Assembly (NCBI GenBank): GCA_944383915.1
Contig: CALWRJ010000016.1
Coordinates: 1 to 64,000 of the forward strand
DNA length: 64,000 nucleotides
Origin: an uncultured Clostridia bacterium
Lineage (GTDB): Bacteria; Bacillota; Clostridia; Christensenellales; UBA1242
Reading direction: 5' to 3'
Shown: positions 1 to 7,205 of the stretch, one piece after another
How positions within the stretch are numbered: the stretch's first letter is position 1
How the letters are laid out: each line of letters opens with the position of its first letter
Made by a program: the position numbers and the translations under genes
Notes under the pieces: model-generated
What the model was told of the DNA's origin: nothing
Database searches by the model: none
The model's input: the letters and a program-made list of their open reading frames with translations, nothing else

Positions 1-1250
1 GTTATTTTACGAATACTAATTTTGCCACCTTTGGTGCTACAATTACAGTTCAAGTAAACAATAGTTCTTACGGTTCAGTTTCAGGTGGTGGCTGGTTTGA
101 AAATGGCGCAAGTTGCACCTTACAAGCAAACGCTAATAGTGGTTATCGTTTTGTTGGTTGGGATACTAATGGAGACGATCAAGCGGACAATACTTCAAAC
201 CCTTGGACTTTTAATGTATCGCAAGATTTAGATTGTACTGCAATATTTGAAATTGATTCATACACAATCACTACCAGCACAGACGGAAACGGTACTATTT
301 CGGCGACTGCTAATTCGGTACAAAGTGGTGGTAGTGTTACAATAACCGCCACTCCTATAAATGCAAGTTATGAATTTGATTATTTTATAGTAAACAATGG
401 TAGTCCTATTTATACTAACCCATATACCGTTACAAACATTACGCAAAACACCACAATCACCGCATACTTTAAATTAAAGACATACACCATAACTACCAAC
501 ACAGACGGAAATGGGACGATAACTGCCAGCACCACAGTAACTCATGGCGATAATTTTATTGTTACTGCAACACCTATAAATGCAAGTTACGAATTTGACT
601 ACTTCATCCTAAATAACGATACAAATAACCCCATATATACAACCCCATACACAATCACAAATATAACCCAAAATACAACAATCGTAGCATACTTTAAACG
701 CGCATATGCACAAACAACAGCAACAGCAGGTGGGGAAGTGCGAGTATCAGGAAACAACCTAGGTGCAGAGCACACAAGCGAAAGCGTGACATACACCGCA
801 ATACCATATACTAATTATTATTTAATCGGCTGGTTTATAGACGGGGTATTGTATACTCAAAACGGAAACACAGTCCTAGATAAAACAATAACCCTAACAC
901 AAGCCCAAGCGCAAGGCGCGTGGGTAGTGCCAGTATTTAGCACCAACCCAAACGACACCCCAACTTTAAACACAACCTTAGAGAATACAACCGCAGTTAA
1001 CTCCACAATTGGCGGTGAAGCGAGGATGGTGGGACTAGACAGCACAGACACTCAAGCCACCCTAATAGCCAAAGCAGACGACAACTATCGTTTCATAGGT
1101 TGGTATGACGGCGAGAACCTACTCGGCACCGATTTAAGCATCCGCCTAAACCTTTCCACCATTCAAAATAAAATAATAATCGCTCGTTTTGAGCCAATAA
1201 CCACCAACTCAAACGACCAAACAGACACGGGTTATAGTGGAGTATTATAA
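1..1250 (+). CDS. Secreted InlB B-repeat surface protein, 3' part only
   Basis: The reading frame is open from the window edge (codons from base 3) to the TAA at 1248-1250, so this is the last 415 or so residues of a larger protein. It contains at least three tandem modules of about 70-75 residues. Each has a Thr-rich strand, a TDGNGTI-type turn, a GYRFVGW or YEFDYF core and a final TAYF or AIFE strand, which is the InlB B-repeat / Listeria-Bacteroides repeat fold found in cell-surface proteins. A divergent C-terminal module ends in IIARFEP followed by a polar tail and the last residues YSGVL. No LPXTG motif or C-terminal membrane helix is present. The modules closely match those of the protein at 48484-50415. 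Substrate and partner are unknown. It is likely exported and adhesive or structural. Confidence 0.85.
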   Translation, partial: YFTNTNFATFGATITVQVNNSSYGSVSGGGWFENGASCTLQANANSGYRFVGWDTNGDDQADNTSNPWTFNVSQDLDCTAIFEIDSYTITTSTDGNGTISATANSVQSGGSVTITATPINASYEFDYFIVNNGSPIYTNPYTVTNITQNTTITAYFKLKTYTITTNTDGNGTITASTTVTHGDNFIVTATPINASYEFDYFILNNDTNNPIYTTPYTITNITQNTTIVAYFKRAYAQTTATAGGEVRVSGNNLGAEHTSESVTYTAIPYTNYYLIGWFIDGVLYTQNGNTVLDKTITLTQAQAQGAWVVPVFSTNPNDTPTLNTTLENTTAVNSTIGGEARMVGLDSTDTQATLIAKADDNYRFIGWYDGENLLGTDLSIRLNLSTIQNKIIIARFEPITTNSNDQTDTGYSGVL

Positions 1251-1270
1251 AAATTTACTCATAAAAACTC

Positions 1271-1299
1271 TTGACAAAGCATTAAATATATGATAAAAT
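1271..1299 (+). promoter_or_regulatory. Sigma-A promoter of the infC operon
   Basis: TTGACA at 1271-1276, a 17-base spacer and TAAAAT at 1294-1299. It lies just after the preceding gene's stop and about 150 bases before infC, which leaves a long leader. Confidence 0.85.
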
Positions 1300-1305
1300 A
1301 CCGCA

Positions 1306-1442
1306 TATGTAACAAAGAGGAAGTGCTCACTTCTCACCAGTCGGGATTCCTAGATTGGTCATCAATATCGTTTTTAGATATTTTTCGAAGTGGGTAGTAG
1401 GTCTATCCACTTCTTTCTTTGGTGCAAAAAATTTTTAGGAGG
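1306..1442 (+). promoter_or_regulatory. infC-rpmI-rplT leader with attenuator-like hairpin
   Basis: This is the untranslated leader ahead of infC. A strong hairpin pairs 1387-1397 with 1403-1413 (11 bp including one G-U) around a 5-base loop and is followed by a T-rich run at 1414-1420, like an intrinsic terminator. An upstream CACTTC at 1328-1333 can pair with GAAGTG at 1387-1392 and would compete with that hairpin. In Firmicutes this operon is known to be controlled by a leader that senses ribosomal protein L20. The position and the competing stems fit such an element, but I cannot match the consensus by eye. Confidence 0.6.
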
Positions 1443-1450
1443 ATAAGGAC

Positions 1451-1966
1451 ATAAAGGAATTATCTATTAACGAACAAATTAAAGCAAAAGAAGTCCGTTT
1501 GCTTGGCGTAGAAGGGGAGCAGTTGGGTATTGTTGACCTAAATACCGCGCTCAATCAAGCCTACGATGCTGGACTAGATTTAGTCGCAATCAACCCAAAT
1601 GCAACCCCGCCAGTTTGTCGTATTATGGACTATGGCAAATATAAGTTTATAGCGCAAAAACGCGACAAGGAAGCCAAGAAAAAGCAAAAAGCCGCCGACA
1701 TAAAAGGAATGGAATTGTCTATGCGCATTGAGGAGCACGATATGCGCTACAAAGCAAACCAAGTGGCTAAATTTTTGCAAAACGGTGACAAAGTTCGTGT
1801 AATAATTAAGGGCGTGCGCGGTCGTATGGCAAACTTTGCGCATTTTGGTATTGACAATATGAACAAATTCTACGAAATGTTGCAAGAATACTGCGTAATG
1901 GACCAAAAACCATTGCTTTCAGGTTCGGTTATCACTATGATACTTGCCCCTAAAAATGCAAAATAA
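1451..1966 (+). CDS. infC: Translation initiation factor IF-3 (AUA start)
   Basis: IF-3 binds the 30S subunit, checks the start codon and initiator tRNA, and prevents premature 50S joining. The N-terminal part has INEQIKAKEVRL and VEGEQLGIV, and the body has CRIMDYGKYKF and the KVRVIIKGVRGR region, all typical of the family. The frame has no ATG, GTG or TTG near the expected N-terminus. The conserved protein begins at ATA (1451), 8 bases after a perfect AGGAGG at 1437-1442, giving 171 residues, the usual length. The frame is closed by TAG at 1436-1438. The TTG at 1499 would delete conserved N-terminal residues. Rare AUU/AUA-type starts in infC are known to let IF-3 repress its own synthesis. 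First gene of infC-rpmI-rplT. Confidence 0.95.
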   Translation: MKELSINEQIKAKEVRLLGVEGEQLGIVDLNTALNQAYDAGLDLVAINPNATPPVCRIMDYGKYKFIAQKRDKEAKKKQKAADIKGMELSMRIEEHDMRYKANQVAKFLQNGDKVRVIIKGVRGRMANFAHFGIDNMNKFYEMLQEYCVMDQKPLLSGSVITMILAPKNAK

Positions 1967-1986
1967 TATAACTAGGAGAAAAGTTT

Positions 1987-2181
1987 ATGCCTAAAATGAA
2001 ATCTAACAGCTCGGTAAAAAAGCGTTTTAGAAAAAATAAAAATGGTGTTATAAAACGCGGTTGCCAATACCGTAGCCACATTATGACCAAGAAATCAAGC
2101 AAAAGAAAAATGCGTCTTCGCCAAGGCAGTACTGTTTCTAAAGCAGACCAAGCCAAAATTGCAAAGGCCATTGAAGTCTAA
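1987..2181 (+). CDS. rpmI: Ribosomal protein bL35
   Basis: Small, very basic 64-residue protein of the large ribosomal subunit. It starts [14 protein letters not shown] and has the [17 protein letters not shown] segment of bL35. It has an AGGAG ribosome binding site before the ATG. It lies 20 bases after infC and 15 before rplT, the canonical operon order, so it should be co-transcribed and share the leader control upstream of infC. Confidence 0.97.
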   Translation: MPKMKSNSSVKKRFRKNKNGVIKRGCQYRSHIMTKKSSKRKMRLRQGSTVSKADQAKIAKAIEV

Positions 2182-2196
2182 AGGAGGTAACGCACT

Positions 2197-2553
2197 ATGA
2201 GAATTAAGAATGGCTTACATGCAATAAAGAAAAGAAATAAAACCTTAAAGAAAGCAAAAGGTTACTACGGCGCTAAATCAAAGCAGTTTAAAGCCGCTAA
2301 GGAACAAGTTATGCGTTCAGGCAACTACGCATATGTTGGACGCCGTTTAAAGAAACGCGATATGCGCAGTCTTTGGATTGCTCGTATCAACGCTGCTTGC
2401 CGTCAAAACGACATTAGTTACAGCGTGTTTATGCACGGTTTAAAGGTTGCTAATATCGACCTTAACCGCAAAGTTTTGGCAGATATGGCAGTTAGCGATG
2501 CACCAGCATTTACAAATCTTGTAAACACAGCAAAGCAAGCACTAGCTAAATAA
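2197..2553 (+). CDS. rplT: Ribosomal protein bL20
   Basis: Protein of 118 residues, the family's usual length. It binds 23S rRNA early in 50S assembly and, in Firmicutes, is the autoregulator of this operon. Recognisable segments are the N-terminal RIKNG, the basic region with [20 protein letters not shown] and [18 protein letters not shown], and a C-terminal globular part beginning INAACRQ. AGGAGG precedes the ATG. It is the last ribosomal gene before the terminator at 2565-2595. Confidence 0.97.
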   Translation: MRIKNGLHAIKKRNKTLKKAKGYYGAKSKQFKAAKEQVMRSGNYAYVGRRLKKRDMRSLWIARINAACRQNDISYSVFMHGLKVANIDLNRKVLADMAVSDAPAFTNLVNTAKQALAK

Positions 2554-2564
2554 TTTAAAAGGGA

Positions 2565-2595
2565 AATAGTTTTGCATTAGCCAAAACTATTTTTT
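2565..2595 (+). terminator. Intrinsic terminator after rplT
   Basis: A perfect 10-bp stem pairs 2565-2574 with 2582-2591 around a 7-base loop, followed by a run of Ts to 2595. It ends only seven bases before the next start codon (2603), so the following methyltransferase gene probably depends on read-through or on an unseen promoter. Confidence 0.85.
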
Positions 2596-2602
2596 GGTGA
2601 TT

Positions 2603-3343
2603 ATGGAAAAAGAAATTACCGCCACAAATAACTCTCTTATCAAGCAATTAGCCAAACTAAAACTTAAAAAATATCGCAAGGAGACAGGGCTTGTTTTGAT
2701 AGAAGGCGAGCGCTTCGTTATGGAAATGGCAAAGCGCGGTGCAAAATTTGAATATTTGCTGTACGAAAACCGCCCAAGCAACTTTTCGCAAAATTGTACA
2801 TATTTAAAATGTTCGCCCGCCGTCTTGTCCGCCTTATCTCAAACTGTTACTCCGTCTGGAGTAATAGGGGTGGTGAAAATGCCCAAACGCGAGTTCGCCT
2901 TGCCGAAATCAAACTTCTTGATTCTTGACGAAATTCAAGACCCAGGAAATCTCGGCACAATTATCCGTACAGCGCTTGCGTTCGATTTTCGCGATATCTA
3001 CCTATTTAATTGCGTAGATTACTTAAACGATAAAGTTTTGCGCTCAACTATGGGCACAATCGCTGATGTACGCCTTTATGAATTCACTTTTGACGAATTG
3101 CAACTGCTAAATAAGTTTGATGTCTATCTAGCCGATATGGAAGGCGAGAGTATAGACAAGATTTCTCCGAAAAACAACATTTGCGGTGTGATTTTAGGGA
3201 ACGAGGCAAACGGCGTAAGTGATGAAGTGGCTCAAATTGCGAATAAGACAGTTAAAATACCAATGCAAAATGATGTTGAATCACTTAATGTCGCAATCGC
3301 TGGTGGTATTATTATGAATAAATTTAATAAACAAGGAGATTAA
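2603..3343 (+). CDS. SpoU/TrmH-family RNA 2'-O-ribose methyltransferase
   Basis: S-adenosylmethionine-dependent methyltransferase of the SPOUT (trefoil-knot) superfamily, most likely acting on 23S rRNA or tRNA. The N-terminal 90 residues form the substrate-binding domain (LIEGERFVMEM). The catalytic part has the three SpoU motifs: DEIQDPGNLGTIIRTA, ILGNEANGVSDE and MQNDVESLNVAIAGGI. I take the ATG at 2603, since the upstream TTG and GTG at 2594 and 2597 add only three residues and lie within the terminator tail. 246 residues is normal. A TrmH-type gene next to the infC-rplT block is common in Firmicutes. The exact target nucleotide is not evident. Confidence 0.9.
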   Translation: MEKEITATNNSLIKQLAKLKLKKYRKETGLVLIEGERFVMEMAKRGAKFEYLLYENRPSNFSQNCTYLKCSPAVLSALSQTVTPSGVIGVVKMPKREFALPKSNFLILDEIQDPGNLGTIIRTALAFDFRDIYLFNCVDYLNDKVLRSTMGTIADVRLYEFTFDELQLLNKFDVYLADMEGESIDKISPKNNICGVILGNEANGVSDEVAQIANKTVKIPMQNDVESLNVAIAGGIIMNKFNKQGD

Positions 3344-3346
3344 ATT

Positions 3347-4078
3347 ATGTCAGGTCACAGTAAATGGTCTACGATTAAGCGCGATAAGGAAAAAACTGAC
3401 CAAGCGCGCGGTAAAATATTCACAAAAATCGGTAAGGAGATTGCAGTCGCCGTAAAGGCTGGCGGTCCTGACCCTGCCAACAACCCAAAACTTGCGACCG
3501 TTATTGCAAAAGCGCGTGCTAACAATATGCCAAACGACAATATTCAACGCAGTATCAAAAAAGCAAGTGGCGAAGGCGCAAATGTAAACTACGAATCAAT
3601 GATGTACGAAGGTTACGGACCAGGCGGAAGTGCTGTTATTTGCGATATTCTTACCGATAACAAAAACCGTGCTTCAAGTGATGTCCGTCACATTTTCGAT
3701 AGAGCAGGGGGCGCTTTGGGTGGACCTGGGAGCGTTGCTTTTATGTTCGATAGAAAAGCAGTTATCGCAACAAAAGCAAAACCAGGACTTACCGAGGACG
3801 ATGTTATGATGATTGCAATGGATGCAGGCGCTGATGACTTTGATTTCAGCCCAGAAGGTTATACTTTTGTGGGCGAAGCAACTAGCCTTGCTACTATGCG
3901 CGATAAAATTACCGAAGCAGGACTCGAAATCGTGTCCGCCGAACTCGAAATGATTGCACAACAAACTATTGATTTGCCAGACGATAAATATACTTCATTT
4001 ATGAAAATGCTCGATAACCTCGAGGAAAATGACGATGTGCAGAATGTTTATCACAATGTTAACTTACGCGAAGCGTAG
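3347..4078 (+). CDS. yebC: YebC/PmpR-family protein (translation/regulatory factor)
   Basis: 243-residue member of the YebC/PmpR (DUF28/TACO1) family. These proteins have been described as DNA-binding regulators and, more recently, as factors that ease ribosome stalling. The N-terminus SGHSKWSTIKRDKEKTDQARGKIFTKIGKEI is diagnostic, and the middle has the family's YEGYGPGG and GGALGGPGSVAFMF motifs. Its ATG is 4 bases after the methyltransferase stop. The C-terminus normally ends near VYHN plus a few residues. Here it is extended by REA, encoded inside an inverted repeat (4046-4091) that spans the stop codon. Confidence 0.96.
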   Translation: MSGHSKWSTIKRDKEKTDQARGKIFTKIGKEIAVAVKAGGPDPANNPKLATVIAKARANNMPNDNIQRSIKKASGEGANVNYESMMYEGYGPGGSAVICDILTDNKNRASSDVRHIFDRAGGALGGPGSVAFMFDRKAVIATKAKPGLTEDDVMMIAMDAGADDFDFSPEGYTFVGEATSLATMRDKITEAGLEIVSAELEMIAQQTIDLPDDKYTSFMKMLDNLEENDDVQNVYHNVNLREA

Positions 4079-4217
4079 AATTGTGATAAACGTTGCACAC
4101 TTTGAAAAGCGCGCACGCTAACTTTGACCGCTTTTCAAACTACACTAAAATGTGTACCATAATGTAAATTTACACGCAGAGTAAATTTACAGGTACACGC
4201 TGCACACTTTGAAAAGC
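4046..4217. repeat. Nested inverted and direct repeats after yebC
   Basis: Three structures lie back to back. GTTTATCACAAT at 4046-4057 is the exact inverse of 4080-4091 and encloses the yebC stop and a smaller TTACGC/GCGTA pair. TGCACACTTTGAAAAGC occurs directly at 4094-4110 and again at 4201-4217, and the inverse GCTTTTCAAA at 4130-4139 pairs with the first copy. Between them, near 4149-4199, two copies of a GTAAATTTAC core lie inside GTGTACC/GGTACAC arms. The layout looks like a small repetitive intergenic element rather than a gene. Confidence 0.6.
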
Positions 4218-4227
4218 ACACATATTT

Positions 4228-4260
4228 AAAAGAGACATGGGGAAATGTCTCTTTTTCTTT
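4228..4260 (+). terminator. Intrinsic terminator of the yebC transcript
   Basis: An 11-bp stem pairs 4228-4238 with 4245-4255 around the loop GGGGAA, followed by a T-rich tail. The A-rich 5' arm means it may also work for the minus-strand XRE gene that ends at 4287. Confidence 0.85.
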
Positions 4261-4286
4261 TATATATTTCAATTTTATTTTTAAAT

Positions 4287-4487
4287 TTAATCCTCAAGCC
4301 CAAGTAAATAGTCAGCACTAACTCCAAAAATTTGAGTAAGCCGAATCAAACTATCAATGTCAGGCTTGCTTTTCCCAAGTTCCCAAAGCGAAATCGTGTC
4401 TTGGGTGGTATTCAACTTTTCAGCAAGGGCTGTTTGCGATAAGTTATTTTCTTTTCGCAACTCCCTAATTATTTGACCTATTTCCAT
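4287..4487 (-). CDS. Small XRE-family (Cro/cI-type) HTH repressor
   Basis: 66-residue protein that is almost entirely one helix-turn-helix domain. The core is IGQIIRELRKENNLSQTALA, followed by TTQDTISLWELGKSKPDIDS and the DYLLGLED ending typical of SinR/Xre-like repressors. An upstream start would add 13 atypical residues, so I take the internal Met at 4487. A TATAAT box on the minus strand (4494-4499) lies just upstream. Two 17-bp palindromes at 4498-4514 and 4527-4543 are the likely operators, so it probably represses itself and a divergent promoter. There is no effector domain, so the signal it responds to is unknown. Confidence 0.9.
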   Translation of the reverse strand: MEIGQIIRELRKENNLSQTALAEKLNTTQDTISLWELGKSKPDIDSLIRLTQIFGVSADYLLGLED

Positions 4488-4497
4488 ATAAAAATTA

Positions 4498-4514
4498 TAC
4501 GAAAAACAATCGTA
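4498..4514. promoter_or_regulatory. Operator 1 of the XRE gene
   Basis: TACGAAAAACAATCGTA has TACGA/TCGTA arms around a 7-base centre. It overlaps the start of the minus-strand TATAAT box of the XRE gene, so bound repressor would block it. Confidence 0.55.
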
Positions 4515-4520
4515 AAATAG

Positions 4521-4549
4521 TTGCATTACGAAAAATTTTCGTATATAAT
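4521..4549 (+). promoter_or_regulatory. Divergent promoter with operator 2 as its spacer
   Basis: TTGCAT at 4521-4526 and TATAAT at 4544-4549 are separated by exactly 17 bases. Those bases are the odd palindrome TACGAAAAATTTTCGTA (4527-4543), the same size and arm type as operator 1, whose centre lies 29 bp away. The transcript would run rightward through 4556-4888, where I see no convincing gene, and could reach the surface protein at 4889. Confidence 0.6.
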
Positions 4550-4555
4550 ATATAA

Positions 4556-4888
4556 AAATATAAAAAAGTGGGGGAAAAGATTGAAATAAATTATAAGTAT
4601 TTAATATTTAAGTTAGTCAAGTTATTTATTTAATCTATATGATAAAAGGCAATATTTTAATAATAATTTTATATTTTCATATCAAGAAAAGATAAAAAGC
4701 TATAAAGGCTTAGTAATTTTAAAATTTTTTAGAACAATTTGTTCCATTTTGACTAAAAAGAATAAAAATTGTTTAAACTATAAAAGTATCTAACATAATT
4801 CTACAATTTTCAACAAAAACTAACACAAACTTTGCCCCAAAACCCCAAATTTAAATAAAGTTATTTAAAAAATAGGAGATATAACCAA
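4556..4888. other. AT-rich non-coding gap, 333 bases
   Basis: This stretch lies between the divergent promoter and the surface-protein gene. I see no RNA gene and no open frame with a good ribosome binding site. GAACAATTTGTTC (4732-4744) is a short odd palindrome. AGGAG precedes the ATG at 4889. It may be the 5' leader of that gene. Confidence 0.4.
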
Positions 4889-7027
4889 ATGTCATTTAAA
4901 GAAATTTTCACCAAATACAAGCTCTATACAATGCTATCCATAATCATCCTAGTCCTATTAACAGGCGGTATAATTTTAGGGGTATCTTTATCAAACACAC
5001 CCCCTACAACAAACGCACTTACTTCGGGCAATTATACTTATACTGTATCAGGCAATAATGCGACAATTACGGATTATACAGGAACTGAAACTATATTAGA
5101 AATTCCTGGAACACTAGGTGGATATACAGTTACCAGCATAGGAACTTATGCGTTTTATCATTGTACCAGTTTAACCTCGGTAACTATTCCAAATAGTGTC
5201 ACCAGCATAGGAAGTTATGCGTTTGCTGGTTGTACTAGTTTAACCTTGGTAACTATAGGAGATGGTGTCAACAGCATAGCAACTTTTGCGTTTGATGGTT
5301 GTACCAGTTTAACCTCGTTTACAGTTGATTCAAATAACCAAACATATCACAGTATAGACGGAGTAATATATTCTAAAGATGGTAGTACAATAGTTATGTA
5401 TCCTGGTGGTAGATCAGGAAGTTACTCTATAATAGAAGGAACAACCAATATGGGAAATTCTGTATTTGTTAGATGTACCGGTTTAACCTCTATAACAATC
5501 CCTTCTAGTGTCACCAGCATAGGAAGTTATGCGTTTGCTGGTTGTACCAGTTTAACTTCGATAACAATACCTTCTAGTGTCACCAGCATAGGAGAGGAAG
5601 CGTTTTCGAGATGTGGAAATTTAACCTCGGTATCAATAGGAAATGGAGTCACTAGCATAGGAAATTATGCGTTTCGTTACATTGATAATTTGACTTCAGT
5701 ATACTTTTATAACGATTTAACCACAACATCTAGTATTGGCTATTCTGCTTTTGCAAATGGTAACTCTAATGTAGCCTATTATTTTAAAGACCAAGCAAGT
5801 TTAGATTATGCAACTAATAACTTTAGTTCTAGATTTACAAATAGTAGTAGTGGTAGTCCGAACTTTCAACTAATGACTTTAGACACAAATATCATAGTTC
5901 AAAGTAACAATACTAATTGGGGTACAGTAAGTGACAACAGCGGAATGTATATGAAAGGTAGTTCGATAGTTATAAGTGCAACACCAGCAGGCGATAATGA
6001 TTTCTTAGGCTGGAGTTTGGATGGTGGTGCTTCAATAATTGACGGCACAGAAAATCAAACAAGTTATGTCGTTAATATTGCTGAAAATGCGACTTATACC
6101 GCAGTGTTTGAAGCATTGCCTTCTAACATAGCAGTTAATTCGAATAATAATTTATGGGGTACAGCAAGTGGCGGTGGAGAATTATCAGGCACGGCAACAT
6201 TAACCGCTACCGCAAATCCTAATTATCAACTTGTAGGTTGGAGTTTGGACGGTGGGCACACCTTATTAGGTGATAGTCTAGGCAAGACAGAATACACAAT
6301 CATGGTAACCCAAGACGCAACATATACAGCAGTGTTTGAACCTGTGGTAACAATAACATCATTAAACGGTGGAAGCGAATTTACCATAACTCGTGGAAGT
6401 GCAGACAATGTAGCACATAGTTATGTAATACAAATGAACAGCGGTTATTACATAAATGGTATATACATCACAAACACCGCCACACCGCCAGCAACAGACA
6501 GCTTTACTAACATAAAATCAATAGACGGATATTTGCCTAATGAATACAGCACCGCAATACACTATATAACCAACACCACAGGTACACAGTTAATACTAGA
6601 AATTTATAACACCGCCGAGCCTTTCACAATCTACCTAGATTTTGTACAAACTGCCCAAAACTTCAAAGCAAGTGGTTCAATAGAAGGCATAGCAGTATCA
6701 ATACAATATCAAGGAGATGAAACGAATCTCGCTGTAGCAGGCAGTGCTAAAATACTAGGATACACAACTACAAACGGACTAGAAACAGTTAATGTAATAG
6801 CCCAAGAATACACCGGCTATACATTCCTAGGTTGGCAAGTAGACGGAGAATACATAACCTACCAAAATGAAAGCGGACAAACAATCACCCTTCAAGGTTA
6901 TGACTACATCAGCGCAAGTATTCCCTTATCCGTAATAGAAGGTAAACAAGTAATAGCCGTATTCACTTCAACCGCAGAACTCAACGCCAACGATCAAACA
7001 AATTCGGATAATAGCGGAGTACTATAA
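4889..7027 (+). CDS. Secreted BspA-like LRR plus InlB-repeat surface protein
   Basis: 712 residues. An N-terminal hydrophobic segment (about residues 13-34) acts as signal peptide or anchor. From about residue 50 to 300 there are BspA/LRR_5-type leucine-rich repeats with the recurring pattern SIGSYAFAGCTSLTSITIPSSVT, at least six copies, broken by an insertion (about 150-180). After that come InlB B-type repeats with GWSLDGG cores (about 330-490) and further beta-rich modules. The C-terminus ends in the tail NDQTNSDNSGVL, shared with two other proteins in this window. BspA-like repeats occur in adhesins of mucosal and gut bacteria. There is no LPXTG motif. A role in adhesion is inferred. It is monocistronic, with a terminator right after the stop. 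Confidence 0.9.
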   Translation: MSFKEIFTKYKLYTMLSIIILVLLTGGIILGVSLSNTPPTTNALTSGNYTYTVSGNNATITDYTGTETILEIPGTLGGYTVTSIGTYAFYHCTSLTSVTIPNSVTSIGSYAFAGCTSLTLVTIGDGVNSIATFAFDGCTSLTSFTVDSNNQTYHSIDGVIYSKDGSTIVMYPGGRSGSYSIIEGTTNMGNSVFVRCTGLTSITIPSSVTSIGSYAFAGCTSLTSITIPSSVTSIGEEAFSRCGNLTSVSIGNGVTSIGNYAFRYIDNLTSVYFYNDLTTTSSIGYSAFANGNSNVAYYFKDQASLDYATNNFSSRFTNSSSGSPNFQLMTLDTNIIVQSNNTNWGTVSDNSGMYMKGSSIVISATPAGDNDFLGWSLDGGASIIDGTENQTSYVVNIAENATYTAVFEALPSNIAVNSNNNLWGTASGGGELSGTATLTATANPNYQLVGWSLDGGHTLLGDSLGKTEYTIMVTQDATYTAVFEPVVTITSLNGGSEFTITRGSADNVAHSYVIQMNSGYYINGIYITNTATPPATDSFTNIKSIDGYLPNEYSTAIHYITNTTGTQLILEIYNTAEPFTIYLDFVQTAQNFKASGSIEGIAVSIQYQGDETNLAVAGSAKILGYTTTNGLETVNVIAQEYTGYTFLGWQVDGEYITYQNESGQTITLQGYDYISASIPLSVIEGKQVIAVFTSTAELNANDQTNSDNSGVL

Positions 7028-7030
7028 TTA

Positions 7031-7061
7031 AAAATCTCACTTCAAGCGAAGTGAGGTTTTT
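7031..7061 (+). terminator. Intrinsic terminator after the LRR surface protein
   Basis: A 13-bp stem (one G-U pair) pairs 7031-7043 with 7048-7060 around the loop AAGC. The 3' arm ends in five Ts. Confidence 0.85.
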
Positions 7062-7064
7062 AAT

Positions 7065-7185
7065 AATTAGCAATTAGCAGTTAGCAATTAGCAGTTAATG
7101 TGCGCGTGCGCGCGAAGTTTTAAAAAATATTTTTAAATAAATTCCAGCCTTAATTCAAAATTCAAAATTCCTAATTCAAAATTGG
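7065..7185. repeat. Short tandem repeats of unknown origin
   Basis: The 7-base unit A(A/G)TTAGC is repeated four times in tandem plus a partial copy (7065-7098). It is followed by an alternating GC stretch (about 7100-7114) and, near 7154-7183, by three spaced AATTCAAA units. The segment is non-coding and looks like remains of a repetitive or mobile intergenic element. Confidence 0.6.
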
Positions 7186-7205
7186 AGCGAAAGCGACCGA
7201 AGTTG

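Noticed and set aside
2594..2602. Earlier TTG/GTG start for the methyltransferase
   Set aside because: It lies in the T run of the rplT terminator, has no ribosome binding site and adds only three residues.
4639..4695. A short hydrophobic frame (18 codons, MIKGNILIII start) downstream of the divergent promoter
   Set aside because: It has no ribosome binding site and is too short to tell from chance in AT-rich DNA. A type I toxin is possible but not supported.
4732..4744. GAACAATTTGTTC as an SOS box
   Set aside because: The spacing between half sites is 5 instead of 4, and no promoter or repair gene is next to it.
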